This document shows, in pieces, positions 1 to 5,090 of a stretch of DNA of 5,442 bases; position 1 is the first letter of the stretch; the number at the start of each line of letters is the position of its first letter. The DNA is from an uncultured Collinsella sp. (GTDB lineage: Bacteria; Actinomycetota; Coriobacteriia; Coriobacteriales; Coriobacteriaceae): positions 1-5,442 of the forward strand of contig URTW01000140.1 in the NCBI GenBank assembly GCA_900550815.1, read 5' to 3'. The translations under genes and the position numbers were made by a program. Below the pieces are notes generated by a model, which was given only the letters and a program-made list of their open reading frames with translations, was not told the origin of the DNA and did not search any database.

Positions 1-1749
1 CACGAGCGGATAGCGCTCGTCGGGCTGCTCGGTGGGCGGACGCCACGCAGCCGCCTCGAGGCGACCCTTTCCGTCGGGCGTGGTGAAGCTGCCGCCCGCG
101 AACAGCTCGGCCGTGCCGTGGTTGTCGGGATCGTCCGCGGCCTCGGCGAAGATGGGCCACTGAGCGTAGCCCGTGCCGGCCATCTTCTCGTACGTCGCAC
201 CGGCGCACTGGGGGCACAGGCTGCGCACTTCGTCCCAGATTTCCTGGGTGGCGCGGTAGTGCATTGGATAGCCCTTGCGCGTGGACTGGGCGGCGAAAAT
301 CTGCCAGTCGTGGCGGCACTCGCCCTTGGGCGGAACGGCCGCGTCAAAGTGCTGGAAGCTACGGTCGGATGCGGTAAAGACACCCTCGTGCTCGCCCCAA
401 GAGGTAGCGGGCAGGATGACGTCGGCGAGCATGGTCGTCTGCGTCATAAAGATGTCCTGGCAAATGAAAAGATCCAGCTCGGAGAGCGTCTTGCGCATTC
501 CGGCCGAATCGGGCTCGGTCTGCACCGGGTCCTCGCCGTAGTTGTAGAAGCAGTGCACCTTGCCCTCGTCGACCAGGTGGCCCAGGTCGGTGAGCTTGTA
601 GCCCTCCTCGAGCGGGAGCTTTTCCTCGGGCACGCCCCAAGCCTTGGCAAACTTGGCGCGCACTGCCGGGTCGGTGACCTTCTGGTAGCCAGGGTACAGG
701 TTGGGCAGCATGCCCATATCGCAGGAGCCCTGGACGTTGTTCTGGCCACGCACGGGCGCGAGGCCGGAGTTGGGTTTGCCGATCTGGCCGGCAACGCAGG
801 CGATGGAGGCGATGGTGTGCACCGTCTTCAGGTTCTGCTTCTGCTGGCATACGCCCATGCCCCAGCCAATGATGGCAGAGGGCTTCGCCGTGGCGTACAT
901 CTCGGCAGCTTGGTGGATCAACGCGGGCTCGACACCCGTGATGTCCTGTACAGATTCGGGAGTGTAGTTCTTGATGGTCTCCCACCACTCGTCAAAGCCG
1001 TTCGTGTGCTCGGCGACGAATTCCTTGTCGTAGAGGCCATCGTTGACCAAGCAGTTGGCAAAGGCGTTGAGGAACGCAACGTTGCAACCGTTCTTGATCG
1101 GAAGGTAGAGATCGGCGATACGCGCGGTTTCGATATGGCGCGGGTCGGCGACGATGATCTTGCAACCCTTTTCTTTGGCTCGCACGATACGCCTTGCGAC
1201 GATGGGGTGCGAATCGGCAGGGTTATAGCCGAAGAGGAAAATGCAGCCCGCATCCTCCATACCGGGGATGGAGCATGACATGCAACCTGAACCAACCGTG
1301 TCCATCAGACCGAGGACAGTAGGGCCGTGTCAAGTACGGGCGCAGTTGTCCACGCTGTGGGTGCCGATGCACGCACGCGTAAACTTCTGCATGACGTAGT
1401 TCGCCTCATTGCCGCCGCCTCGCGAAGAGCCGGTGGTCATGACAGCGTTAGGACCATATTCGTCAATTATGGCCTGCATCTTAGATGCGGTGAAATCCAG
1501 TGCCTCGTCCCAGCTTACACGCTCAAGATCCGCGCCCTTAGTGCGGCGGATCATCGGGTGCAGTACGCGAGGAGTCAAGATCTTGGTGTCGTTGATGAAG
1601 TCGTAGCCGCTCATGCCCTTAAGGCACAGCTCGCCCTGATTGGTGATGCCGTTGAGCGGTTCGGTACCCACGACCTGGCCGTTTTGGACCAAGAGGTTAA
1701 ACTGGCAACCGGCGCCGCAGTACGGGCAGATCACTTTATGCTTCTCCAT
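1..1749 (-). CDS. fdhF: Formate dehydrogenase H, selenocysteine-containing (C-terminus beyond window)
   Basis: Catalytic subunit that oxidises formate to CO2 at a molybdenum (or tungsten) bis-MGD centre. It is cytoplasmic, with no signal peptide. Residues C8, C11, C15 and C42 match the [4Fe-4S] ligands of E. coli FdhF, and K44 matches its electron-relay lysine. TGA codon 140 is read as selenocysteine, in the context CART-U-HGPTV, followed by H141. Further family motifs are FGYNPADSHPIVA, PVRGQNNVQG (R334 aligns with E. coli R333), DIFMTQTT and SWGEHEGVFTA. The frame stays open from the TGA to base 1, giving 583 codons, so roughly 130 residues are missing at the left edge. I chose the ATG at 1747-1749 because AGGAGGG lies just upstream and the protein then starts like E. 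coli FdhF. An in-frame TTG at 1798-1800 would add 17 unmatched residues. It lies 75 bp downstream of the HydN-like gene, in the same operon. Whether Mo or W is used cannot be seen. Confidence 0.97.
1299..1318 (-). promoter_or_regulatory. Bacterial SECIS hairpin of fdhF
   Basis: On the minus strand a TGTCC/GGACA stem encloses a 10-nt loop containing GGTCTG, starting 11 nt after the TGA. The GGUCUG loop sits at the same distance from the UGA as the GGUCU apical loop that SelB binds in the E. coli fdhF SECIS. The bases just after the UGA (CACGGCCC) are also identical to my recollection of the E. coli sequence. The predicted role is to recruit SelB with Sec-tRNA. selA, selB and selC are not in the window. 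Confidence 0.82.
1330..1332 (-). other. In-frame UGA selenocysteine codon (Sec140 of FdhF)
   Basis: The minus-strand TGA falls exactly at codon 140, where E. coli FdhF has selenocysteine. Strong FdhF homology continues in the same frame on both sides, so this is recoding and not a nonsense mutation. A naive gene caller would split the gene here into a 139-residue protein and a headless remainder. Confidence 0.95.
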
Positions 1750-1753
1750 GACA

Positions 1754-1760
1754 CCCTCCT
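1754..1760 (-). promoter_or_regulatory. Ribosome binding site that sets the fdhF start
   Basis: AGGAGGG on the minus strand lies 4 nt from the ATG at 1747-1749 (6 nt from the AGGAG core). It favours this ATG over the in-frame TTG about 50 bp upstream. Confidence 0.85.
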
Positions 1761-1772
1761 TCCTTTTTCTGC

Positions 1773-1788
1773 TACCGAATACTCGGTA
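1773..1788 (-). repeat. Short inverted repeat in the hydN-fdhF gap
   Basis: TACCGA-N4-TCGGTA is a perfect 6-bp inverted repeat with a 4-nt centre, between the hydN stop and the fdhF ribosome binding site. It could be a small RNA hairpin tuning fdhF expression or mRNA processing, or a protein site. It has no T-tract, so it is not a clear terminator. Its role is unknown. Confidence 0.45.
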
Positions 1789-1824
1789 CTTATTTGACAA
1801 TCATTGGGCCTGTCGCCCCGACGC

Positions 1825-2343
1825 TTACGCCTCGTTTTCGATGGTGGCGCGGGCACGCTCGGCAGTCAGTTCTGCCAGACGCTCCTCGTCTACCAGGGTG
1901 AGGCCCTTGGTCGGGCACGCCTCGGCACACGCCGGACCGCCGGGACGGTCCACGCACAGGTCGCACTTGAGCACGAAGCTCTTGGTCTGCGAACCCACGC
2001 GAACGTCGCCCATCAAGACCGGAACCTGCGTGGTCGCAACGCTCACGGCGCCAAAGGGGCATGCCATGACGCAGCTCTTGCAGCCGATGCAGTTGTCCTC
2101 GTTGACGCCGATGCGATGGTTCTTTGGATCAAAGAACAAGGCGCCCGTAGGACAGGCCTTCGCGCACGGGGCATCCTCGCAGTGATGGCAAGCCACCGGT
2201 GCGGAGATCTCGTACGTACGCGTCACGCGCAGGCGCGGCGCGGCGATGTTACCGGGGATGTCGTGCGCCTCGATACACGCCGCCATGCAGGTTTGACACC
2301 CAATGCAGCGCGAAGAATCGGCTACGACTCGCTTATTACCCAT
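1825..2343 (-). CDS. hydN: HydN/HycB-like four-cluster [4Fe-4S] ferredoxin
   Basis: A 172-residue cytoplasmic electron-transfer protein, close in length and layout to E. coli HydN (about 175 residues). Sixteen cysteines form four [4Fe-4S] sites: C13/C16/C19/C23, C52/C55/C60/C64, C85/C88/C91/C95 and C127/C130/C139/C143. The motifs CIGCQTC, CHHCEDAPC, CIGCKSC and CDLC fit this family. The ATG at 2341-2343 is chosen because the protein then starts MGNKRVVADSSRCIGC, like the family, and has an upstream AGGAGGG. A longer start near 2451 adds 36 residues with no family resemblance. It is the first gene of the operon, with fdhF 75 bp downstream, so it probably accepts electrons from FdhF and passes them to an enzyme outside the window. 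Related names (HycB, FdhB-like) are possible; the family assignment is firm, the exact symbol less so. Confidence 0.92.
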   Translation of the reverse strand: MGNKRVVADSSRCIGCQTCMAACIEAHDIPGNIAAPRLRVTRTYEISAPVACHHCEDAPCAKACPTGALFFDPKNHRIGVNEDNCIGCKSCVMACPFGAVSVATTQVPVLMGDVRVGSQTKSFVLKCDLCVDRPGGPACAEACPTKGLTLVDEERLAELTAERARATIENEA

Positions 2344-2352
2344 GTTGTTCAC

Positions 2353-2379
2353 TCCCTCCTGAATCCCTTGTCGGAGAGA
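2353..2379 (-). promoter_or_regulatory. Possible hairpin masking the hydN ribosome binding site
   Basis: In the hydN leader, UCUCUCC (2373-2379) can pair over 7 positions, including one G-U, with GGAGGGA (2353-2359), which contains the Shine-Dalgarno. The loop is 13 nt. Such pairing could control hydN translation. A molybdenum-cofactor riboswitch would make sense here, but I could not match its consensus, so this is only a local pairing prediction. Confidence 0.35.
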
Positions 2380-2395
2380 CCCTGTCGACGTTGCC

Positions 2396-2415
2396 CCGGA
2401 CCGCCCGTGGTCCGG
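2396..2415 (-). repeat. Stable hairpin in the hydN leader
   Basis: CCGGACC-N6-GGTCCGG is a perfect 7-bp GC-rich inverted repeat, 17 bp upstream of the candidate ribosome-site hairpin. It has no U-tract on either strand, so it is not a simple terminator. It could be a structural part of a regulatory 5' leader for the formate operon, provided transcription starts upstream of it, which was not established. Confidence 0.5.
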
Positions 2416-2521
2416 CATCGGCGTATCGAGCGCATGCGGCGAAACAGGCACTTCGATAGAATTCCTCCAACGATATACAGGTTAAATATACGCAGTTGCA
2501 GGGGGCAAACTTGAGCATAGG

Positions 2522-2547
2522 CCCTGCAATACGGGTGTATTGCAGGG
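2522..2547 (+). repeat. 11-bp perfect hairpin with a competing upstream arm
   Basis: CCCTGCAATAC-GGGT-GTATTGCAGGG is a perfect 11-bp stem with a 4-nt loop, followed on the plus strand by GTTTT. That makes it terminator-like in the plus direction, yet no plus-strand gene lies upstream. A further copy of TTGCAGGG at 2496-2503 could pair with the left arm instead. It may be an attenuator, an orphan terminator, or a protein-binding palindrome between the divergent units. Confidence 0.6.
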
Positions 2548-2592
2548 GTTTTGGCAGGTTGGAATTATTCTCTAGAAGCTATAAAGGTGAGT

Positions 2593-2649
2593 GTATTACA
2601 TGCGTACATCCAGGGGAGATTTCACGCTCGTTTATAAAGGATGTAATAC
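2593..2649. repeat. Spaced inverted repeat GTATTACAT/ATGTAATAC
   Basis: GTATTACAT (2593-2601) and ATGTAATAC (2641-2649) are perfect 9-bp inverted copies with 39 bp between them. A second overlapping pair, TACATCC (2605-2611) and GGATGTA (2639-2645), lies inside. The pattern resembles two half-sites for a dimeric regulator. Its function is not known. Confidence 0.5.
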
Positions 2650-2760
2650 GTTTGATATATATTTCGCGCTCATTAACTTGAGTGCAATAAAGCAGTGGTT
2701 ATAAGATTGGCTATTATTAGTCAATGTTGTATTTGACCATTCATATTGCACGCTCATTAA
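2621..2760 (+). repeat. Three helically phased direct repeats (TKCRCGCTCRTTWA)
   Basis: TTCACGCTCGTTTA (2621-2634), TTCGCGCTCATTAA (2663-2676) and TGCACGCTCATTAA (2747-2760) share the core CGCTC. The cores start at 2625, 2667 and 2751, giving spacings of 42 and 84 bp, i.e. 4 and 8 turns of B-DNA. The second lies next to the proposed -35 and also forms an inverted repeat with TGAGTGC (2679-2685). The third abuts the antitoxin ribosome site. They are plausible autoregulatory operators for the RelB/DinJ-type antitoxin, by inference from how this family usually represses its own promoter. Confidence 0.55.
2678..2707 (+). promoter_or_regulatory. Candidate promoter of the toxin-antitoxin operon
   Basis: TTGAGT (2678-2683) is followed by TATAAG (2700-2705, 16-bp spacer) or TAAGAT (2702-2707, 18-bp spacer). 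Both give a start point roughly 55-60 bp before the antitoxin ATG. The -35 lies immediately beside direct repeat 2, which would allow repression. Both boxes are imperfect. Confidence 0.4.
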
Positions 2761-2772
2761 GGGAGGCCAGTG

Positions 2773-3096
2773 ATGTCATCGACTCAAAAACGAGCCATCC
2801 TGCAGGTGCGCATTCGCGAGGAAGACAAGCAGCATGCCGAGCGTCTCTACGACGCCATGGGCACATCGCTCGCCGAGGCTGTCCGTCTATTTGTCGCGCA
2901 GAGTATTTTGATGCGCAAGCTCCCCTTTCAGCCGGTCGCCGTGCGCTCCAAGGACGGCACGGCCGCCTATGGACTGCTCAAAGCATATGGGGACCCCAAT
3001 CGCCGCTCCGAGGAGCGCAATGCCTGGATTGAATACCTAGCCACAGAAAGCGACGAGTCGGTTTTGGGTCCCGAGGAAGTAGATATCCATGAGTAG
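2773..3096 (+). CDS. RelB/DinJ-family antitoxin
   Basis: A 107-residue antitoxin expected to bind and neutralise the PIN-domain protein encoded next, and to repress the shared promoter. The N-terminal half is ribbon-helix-helix: strand AILQVRIREED (about residues 8-18), then a helix with YDAMGTSLAEAVRLFV, ending in the LPF signature typical of RelB/DinJ. The C-terminal part (AYGLLKAYGDPNRRSEERNAW) resembles the toxin-binding tail of antitoxins paired with PIN toxins, related to the AxGILxKYANP pattern. The ATG at 2773 follows AAGGGAGG (2759-2766) by 6 nt; a GTG one codon earlier is possible. The stop overlaps the toxin start by 8 bp, implying translational coupling. Three direct repeats upstream are candidate operators. 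RelB-type antitoxins are often paired with RelE-like toxins, so the PIN partner is worth noting, but it is a known combination. Confidence 0.88.
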   Translation: MSSTQKRAILQVRIREEDKQHAERLYDAMGTSLAEAVRLFVAQSILMRKLPFQPVAVRSKDGTAAYGLLKAYGDPNRRSEERNAWIEYLATESDESVLGPEEVDIHE

Positions 3097-3616
3097 CACC
3101 ATCATCGACGAGACCGTCATCCTTCGCTACCTGCTTGACGACGACGAGGTCCTGTCACCGCGCGCCGCCAAGGTCATCGCCACGCGCACCGCACGTGTCT
3201 ACCCCGAAATCATCACGCGCGTCGTGGTCACGCTGCGCGACGTCTATAAGGTTCCCCGCGTTGAAATTGCTGCGGCCATGAAAAGGTTGCTCGATGACGT
3301 CATGGTCGACGAGCCCACCGTTGTCGCCCTTGCCGTCAAACTCTTTGGCAAGACCCATATGGACTTTACCGACTGCCTCCTCGCAGCCCGAACCGCCATC
3401 TACAACGATGATGTCGTGAGCTTTGGCAAGCCCATCATCCAAGGCATGATCGATTACCGCCGCAAGCGCCAACCCGCCGCCGACGCTCGCGACCGCGCCG
3501 CCGAAGCCCGCAGTCACAGCCCCGCCTCCACCAACGACACGCTCCGCCCCCACCCCCCCCCAAAACCCCCCCCCCAACAAAATTGCGGTGAAATACAGAC
3601 TGTTTCATGCCTTTAA
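3089..3616 (+). CDS. PIN-domain toxin with degenerate active site and repeat-derived tail
   Basis: A 175-residue protein whose first 120 residues are a PIN domain (VapC-type RNase fold): IIDETVILRYLL at 5-16, VYKVPR at 52-57 and MDFTDCLLAA at 91-100. PIN RNases usually use four acidic residues. D7 and D92/D95 are present. The usual Glu of the AExVWVL motif is R44 (ITRVVVTL), and the final Asp of the FDK motif is G113 (SFGKP). DTN at the start is DET. Activity may therefore be weak or lost, unless E8 or E40 compensate. The ATG overlaps the antitoxin by 8 bp, with GAGGAAG at 3073-3079 as ribosome site. Residues 121-175 are atypical: an Ala/Arg-rich stretch, proline runs from C-homopolymers, and ten final residues encoded by a palindromic repeat. 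Family members usually end near residue 120-140, so the original stop has probably been lost. Confidence 0.82.
   Translation: MSSTIIDETVILRYLLDDDEVLSPRAAKVIATRTARVYPEIITRVVVTLRDVYKVPRVEIAAAMKRLLDDVMVDEPTVVALAVKLFGKTHMDFTDCLLAARTAIYNDDVVSFGKPIIQGMIDYRRKRQPAADARDRAAEARSHSPASTNDTLRPHPPPKPPPQQNCGEIQTVSCL
3553..3575 (+). repeat. C9-A4-C10 homopolymer tract inside the toxin gene
   Basis: Nine C (3553-3561), four A (3562-3565) and ten C (3566-3575), encoding PPPKPPP in the toxin tail. Such tracts are prone to slippage. Gain of one C would end the protein inside the repeat (TGA at 3589-3591). Loss of one C would carry it through the repeat to a TGA at 3651-3653. It could also be a base-calling or assembly weak point. 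Confidence 0.9.
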
Positions 3617-3645
3617 AGGCCTCAACAGTCCGTATTTCACCGCAA
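3583..3645. repeat. Palindromic repeat element, copy 1
   Basis: The left arm (3583-3604) and right arm (3624-3645) are 22 bp each and match at 21 of 22 positions as inverted copies, with ends TTGCGGTGAAATAC. The centre holds a perfect 12-bp palindrome, GCCTTTAAAGGC (3609-3620). It sits between the convergent toxin and AbiEi-like genes and overlaps the toxin 3' end. On the minus strand it is followed by ATTTTG, so it may terminate the AbiEi-like transcript. A second copy lies at 4865-4927. It could be a REP/MITE-like intergenic element; no transposase is present. Confidence 0.9.
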
Positions 3646-3675
3646 CTTATTGAAGGTGGACCGCGAACGATTTCG

Positions 3676-4677
3676 CTATCGGGATTCGGCGTAGGGTTTT
3701 GTTGTCGGAATGCCGTAACCGCGCATCATGGCACCGAACGATTCTACGTCGTAGGTGTCCGAGAGTTTGAAATGAATGACGTTGTGGCCCATGGCGCGAA
3801 GGTTCGCGTCGCGCATGAGGGCCGCTCGATAGGTTTTTGCCGCCGCTTGTTCTGGATCATTATGAGCCTCGTCCTCAAACTTACCTAGCCCATGCAGCTC
3901 TGTCAGCGTCCATGAGCCGTCTGGCATCTGCCAGCCATAATCTGCAAGATAATAGCCAGCGTTTCCCGGTCGCGTTATCTCAACTTGAAGCTCGGGCGCG
4001 GCAACCCCAGCGAGAATCATCGCTGCTCTCGCCTCAGACTCGCCGCCATTGTCTGACCTGCCGTCCATATACTCAAAAACGTCAAAAGCACGCGCGATGC
4101 CATGCAACCCTCGGCAATTTGCCTGCGCATATGCTCGCAGCTCTTCGCGTTCGACATCGTACTCACGGGCCAAGCCATCGACATAGCCCAGCGCATAGCG
4201 AAAGGCGCTCGTTCGAGCGATATCAACAACCGTTCGACACGGATCCGTCAGTGTAAACAGACCTAGCCGCCACACTTCGCCCGCCCGCCAGCGCTTGTAT
4301 TCAACGAACTCATACGTATCACGCCTTGTAGACCGTGGCAGCAGTACTTGCACTTTATCCAGAAGCGTATACGCCGAGCCGATGCCGTAGAGCAGCGCTG
4401 CTGTCGATCCGCAAAACACAGCATCCGGTTCAACGACCGCAATAGCGGATGCCAGCTGAAAGATGCGATCTTCAACCCCAAGATTATTCCAATAGACCGG
4501 ATCCGCATACACGTGGTTGTAAAGACGGAGCATGAGCTCTTCCTGCATAAGCTCACGCGCACGGCGTTCATCCCAAGGATCAATTGTTATAAGCAGCTGT
4601 CCATCTTGATGAATTCCAACGGCCGAGAATAGCATCCTTGCATATGACTGCGGAAAATGTTTGCCTTTATCGAGCAT
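3676..4677 (-). CDS. AbiEi-like winged-helix protein with C-terminal DUF559/PD-(D/E)XK-like domain
   Basis: A 333-residue protein (from the ATG at 4677) resembling the large actinobacterial family often annotated as type IV antitoxin AbiEi family or DUF559 protein. The middle part carries family motifs: PDAVFCGSTAALLYGI (about 84-99), DKVQVLLPRSTRR (107-119) and TLTDPCRTVVDIART (142-156). The C-terminal third reads GGESEAR (211-217), then ADYGW with D246, then TELHGLGKF with E260 and K266. This is the spacing of a Vsr-like nuclease core (E, D, ExK), with GLGKF where relatives have FDGxxKY. Nuclease activity is inferred, not shown. No AbiEii nucleotidyltransferase is adjacent, so a type IV toxin-antitoxin role is unsupported. 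The start is uncertain: GTG 4698, ATG 4695 and ATG 4689 are also in frame, and none has a strong ribosome site; GGGG upstream of 4677 is the best. The gene is flanked by two palindromic repeats. Confidence 0.72.
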   Translation of the reverse strand: MLDKGKHFPQSYARMLFSAVGIHQDGQLLITIDPWDERRARELMQEELMLRLYNHVYADPVYWNNLGVEDRIFQLASAIAVVEPDAVFCGSTAALLYGIGSAYTLLDKVQVLLPRSTRRDTYEFVEYKRWRAGEVWRLGLFTLTDPCRTVVDIARTSAFRYALGYVDGLAREYDVEREELRAYAQANCRGLHGIARAFDVFEYMDGRSDNGGESEARAAMILAGVAAPELQVEITRPGNAGYYLADYGWQMPDGSWTLTELHGLGKFEDEAHNDPEQAAAKTYRAALMRDANLRAMGHNVIHFKLSDTYDVESFGAMMRGYGIPTTKPYAESR

Positions 4678-4864
4678 GGCCAACCCCATAACCATCACGG
4701 CGGAGAGAATACCATTACGCTATCGCATGCTTCCGTCCGCAGGCCTTGCCAAAAGCTGACCAAAAGCTTGACGCCGCAGGTCAGAGCTTCAAAAATTATT
4801 TCCACTCTCGGTAGACGGTCGCTACGACCCTCCCAACGGCATCAAAATCCAACCTTACAAATAG

Positions 4865-4927
4865 TTACGGTGAAATACGGACTACATGGGCCATAAAAGC
4901 CGAAAAACAGTCCGTATTTCACCGCAA
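4865..4927. repeat. Palindromic repeat element, copy 2
   Basis: The left arm TTACGGTGAAATACGGACT (4865-4883) and right arm AGTCCGTATTTCACCGCAA (4909-4927) match at 18 of 19 positions as inverted copies. The right arm plus CTTA is identical to the right end of copy 1 at 3627-3649, while the centre differs. It lies upstream of the AbiEi-like gene and downstream of the tRNA terminator. The shared arms with unlike centres point to a dispersed element with conserved ends. A backup terminator role is possible. Confidence 0.9.
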
Positions 4928-4962
4928 CTTAGAAGGGGCTGTGGGGTCCCGGCATGTATATG

Positions 4963-4998
4963 AAAACGGCTCTGGCACCAAATAGAGCCAAAGCCGTT
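4963..4998 (-). terminator. Terminator of the tRNA operon
   Basis: On the minus strand AACGGCT-T-TGGC pairs with GCCA-G-AGCCGTT, a 12-position stem with one U-G pair and a 10-nt loop, followed directly by TTTT and CATAT. It begins 12 nt after the tRNA-Gly CCA end, in the right position to end the tRNA-Pro-tRNA-Gly transcript. Confidence 0.85.
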
Positions 4999-5010
4999 AA
5001 AACTATCCTA

Positions 5011-5084
5011 TGGAGCGGGCGACGGGAATCGAACCCGCGTCATCAGCTTGGAAGGCTGGGGTTCTACCATTGAACTACGCCCGC
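5011..5084 (-). tRNA. tRNA-Gly(UCC)
   Basis: A 74-nt tRNA with CCA encoded. Acceptor stem GCGGGCG/CGCCCGC, discriminator U, anticodon loop CUUCCAA with anticodon UCC at 5050-5052, and T-loop GTTCGATTC. All stems pair well and U33 is present. It decodes GGA and GGG codons. It lies 6 bp downstream of tRNA-Pro in the same transcript and is followed by a hairpin terminator. Confidence 0.97.
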
Positions 5085-5090
5085 AAGATA

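Larger units (their letters stand above)
2344..2772. other. Divergent AT-rich intergenic region
   Basis: There is no convincing gene in these 429 bases. The part nearest hydN is GC-rich and carries two hairpins. From about 2440 onward the composition turns AT-rich, in contrast to the genes on both sides. It contains inverted repeats at 2522-2547 and 2593-2649, three direct repeats over 2621-2760, and a likely promoter for the toxin-antitoxin pair. No secure hydN promoter or FNR-type site could be assigned. A plus-strand reading frame at 2496-2681 has no good ribosome site and no recognisable protein character. Confidence 0.7.

Noticed and set aside
118..1278. Long plus-strand open frame (386 codons) opposite fdhF
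   Set aside because: It lies fully antisense to clearly homologous FdhF. Its translation is low-complexity Gly/Val/Leu/Ala-rich, as expected from the reverse strand of GC-rich coding DNA, and it matches no family I know.
1330..1332. Nonsense mutation making fdhF a pseudogene
   Set aside because: The TGA is exactly at the known selenocysteine position, with a SECIS-like hairpin downstream and intact homology on both sides.
1804..2514. Plus-strand open frame of 236 codons opposite hydN
   Set aside because: Antisense to the 16-cysteine ferredoxin, Arg/Ala/His-rich shadow translation, no ribosome binding site.
2344..2520. Molybdenum-cofactor riboswitch upstream of hydN
   Set aside because: The context fits and the leader is structured, but I could not match the known consensus helices. 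Kept only as a candidate to test.
2496..2681. Small plus-strand gene of 61 codons in the intergenic region
   Set aside because: No Shine-Dalgarno, no recognisable protein features, and it overlaps the hairpin and repeat array.
3155..3580. Minus-strand open frame opposite the PIN toxin
   Set aside because: The Gly/Ala/Val-rich translation is an antisense shadow. The plus-strand PIN motifs and the 8-bp overlap with the antitoxin decide the strand.
3583..4927. Insertion sequence or transposon with terminal inverted repeats
   Set aside because: Each end is itself a full palindrome, there is no transposase, and no target-site duplication was identified.
3583..4927. CRISPR array
   Set aside because: Only two palindromic copies 1.28 kb apart with a gene between them; no regular spacers and no cas genes.
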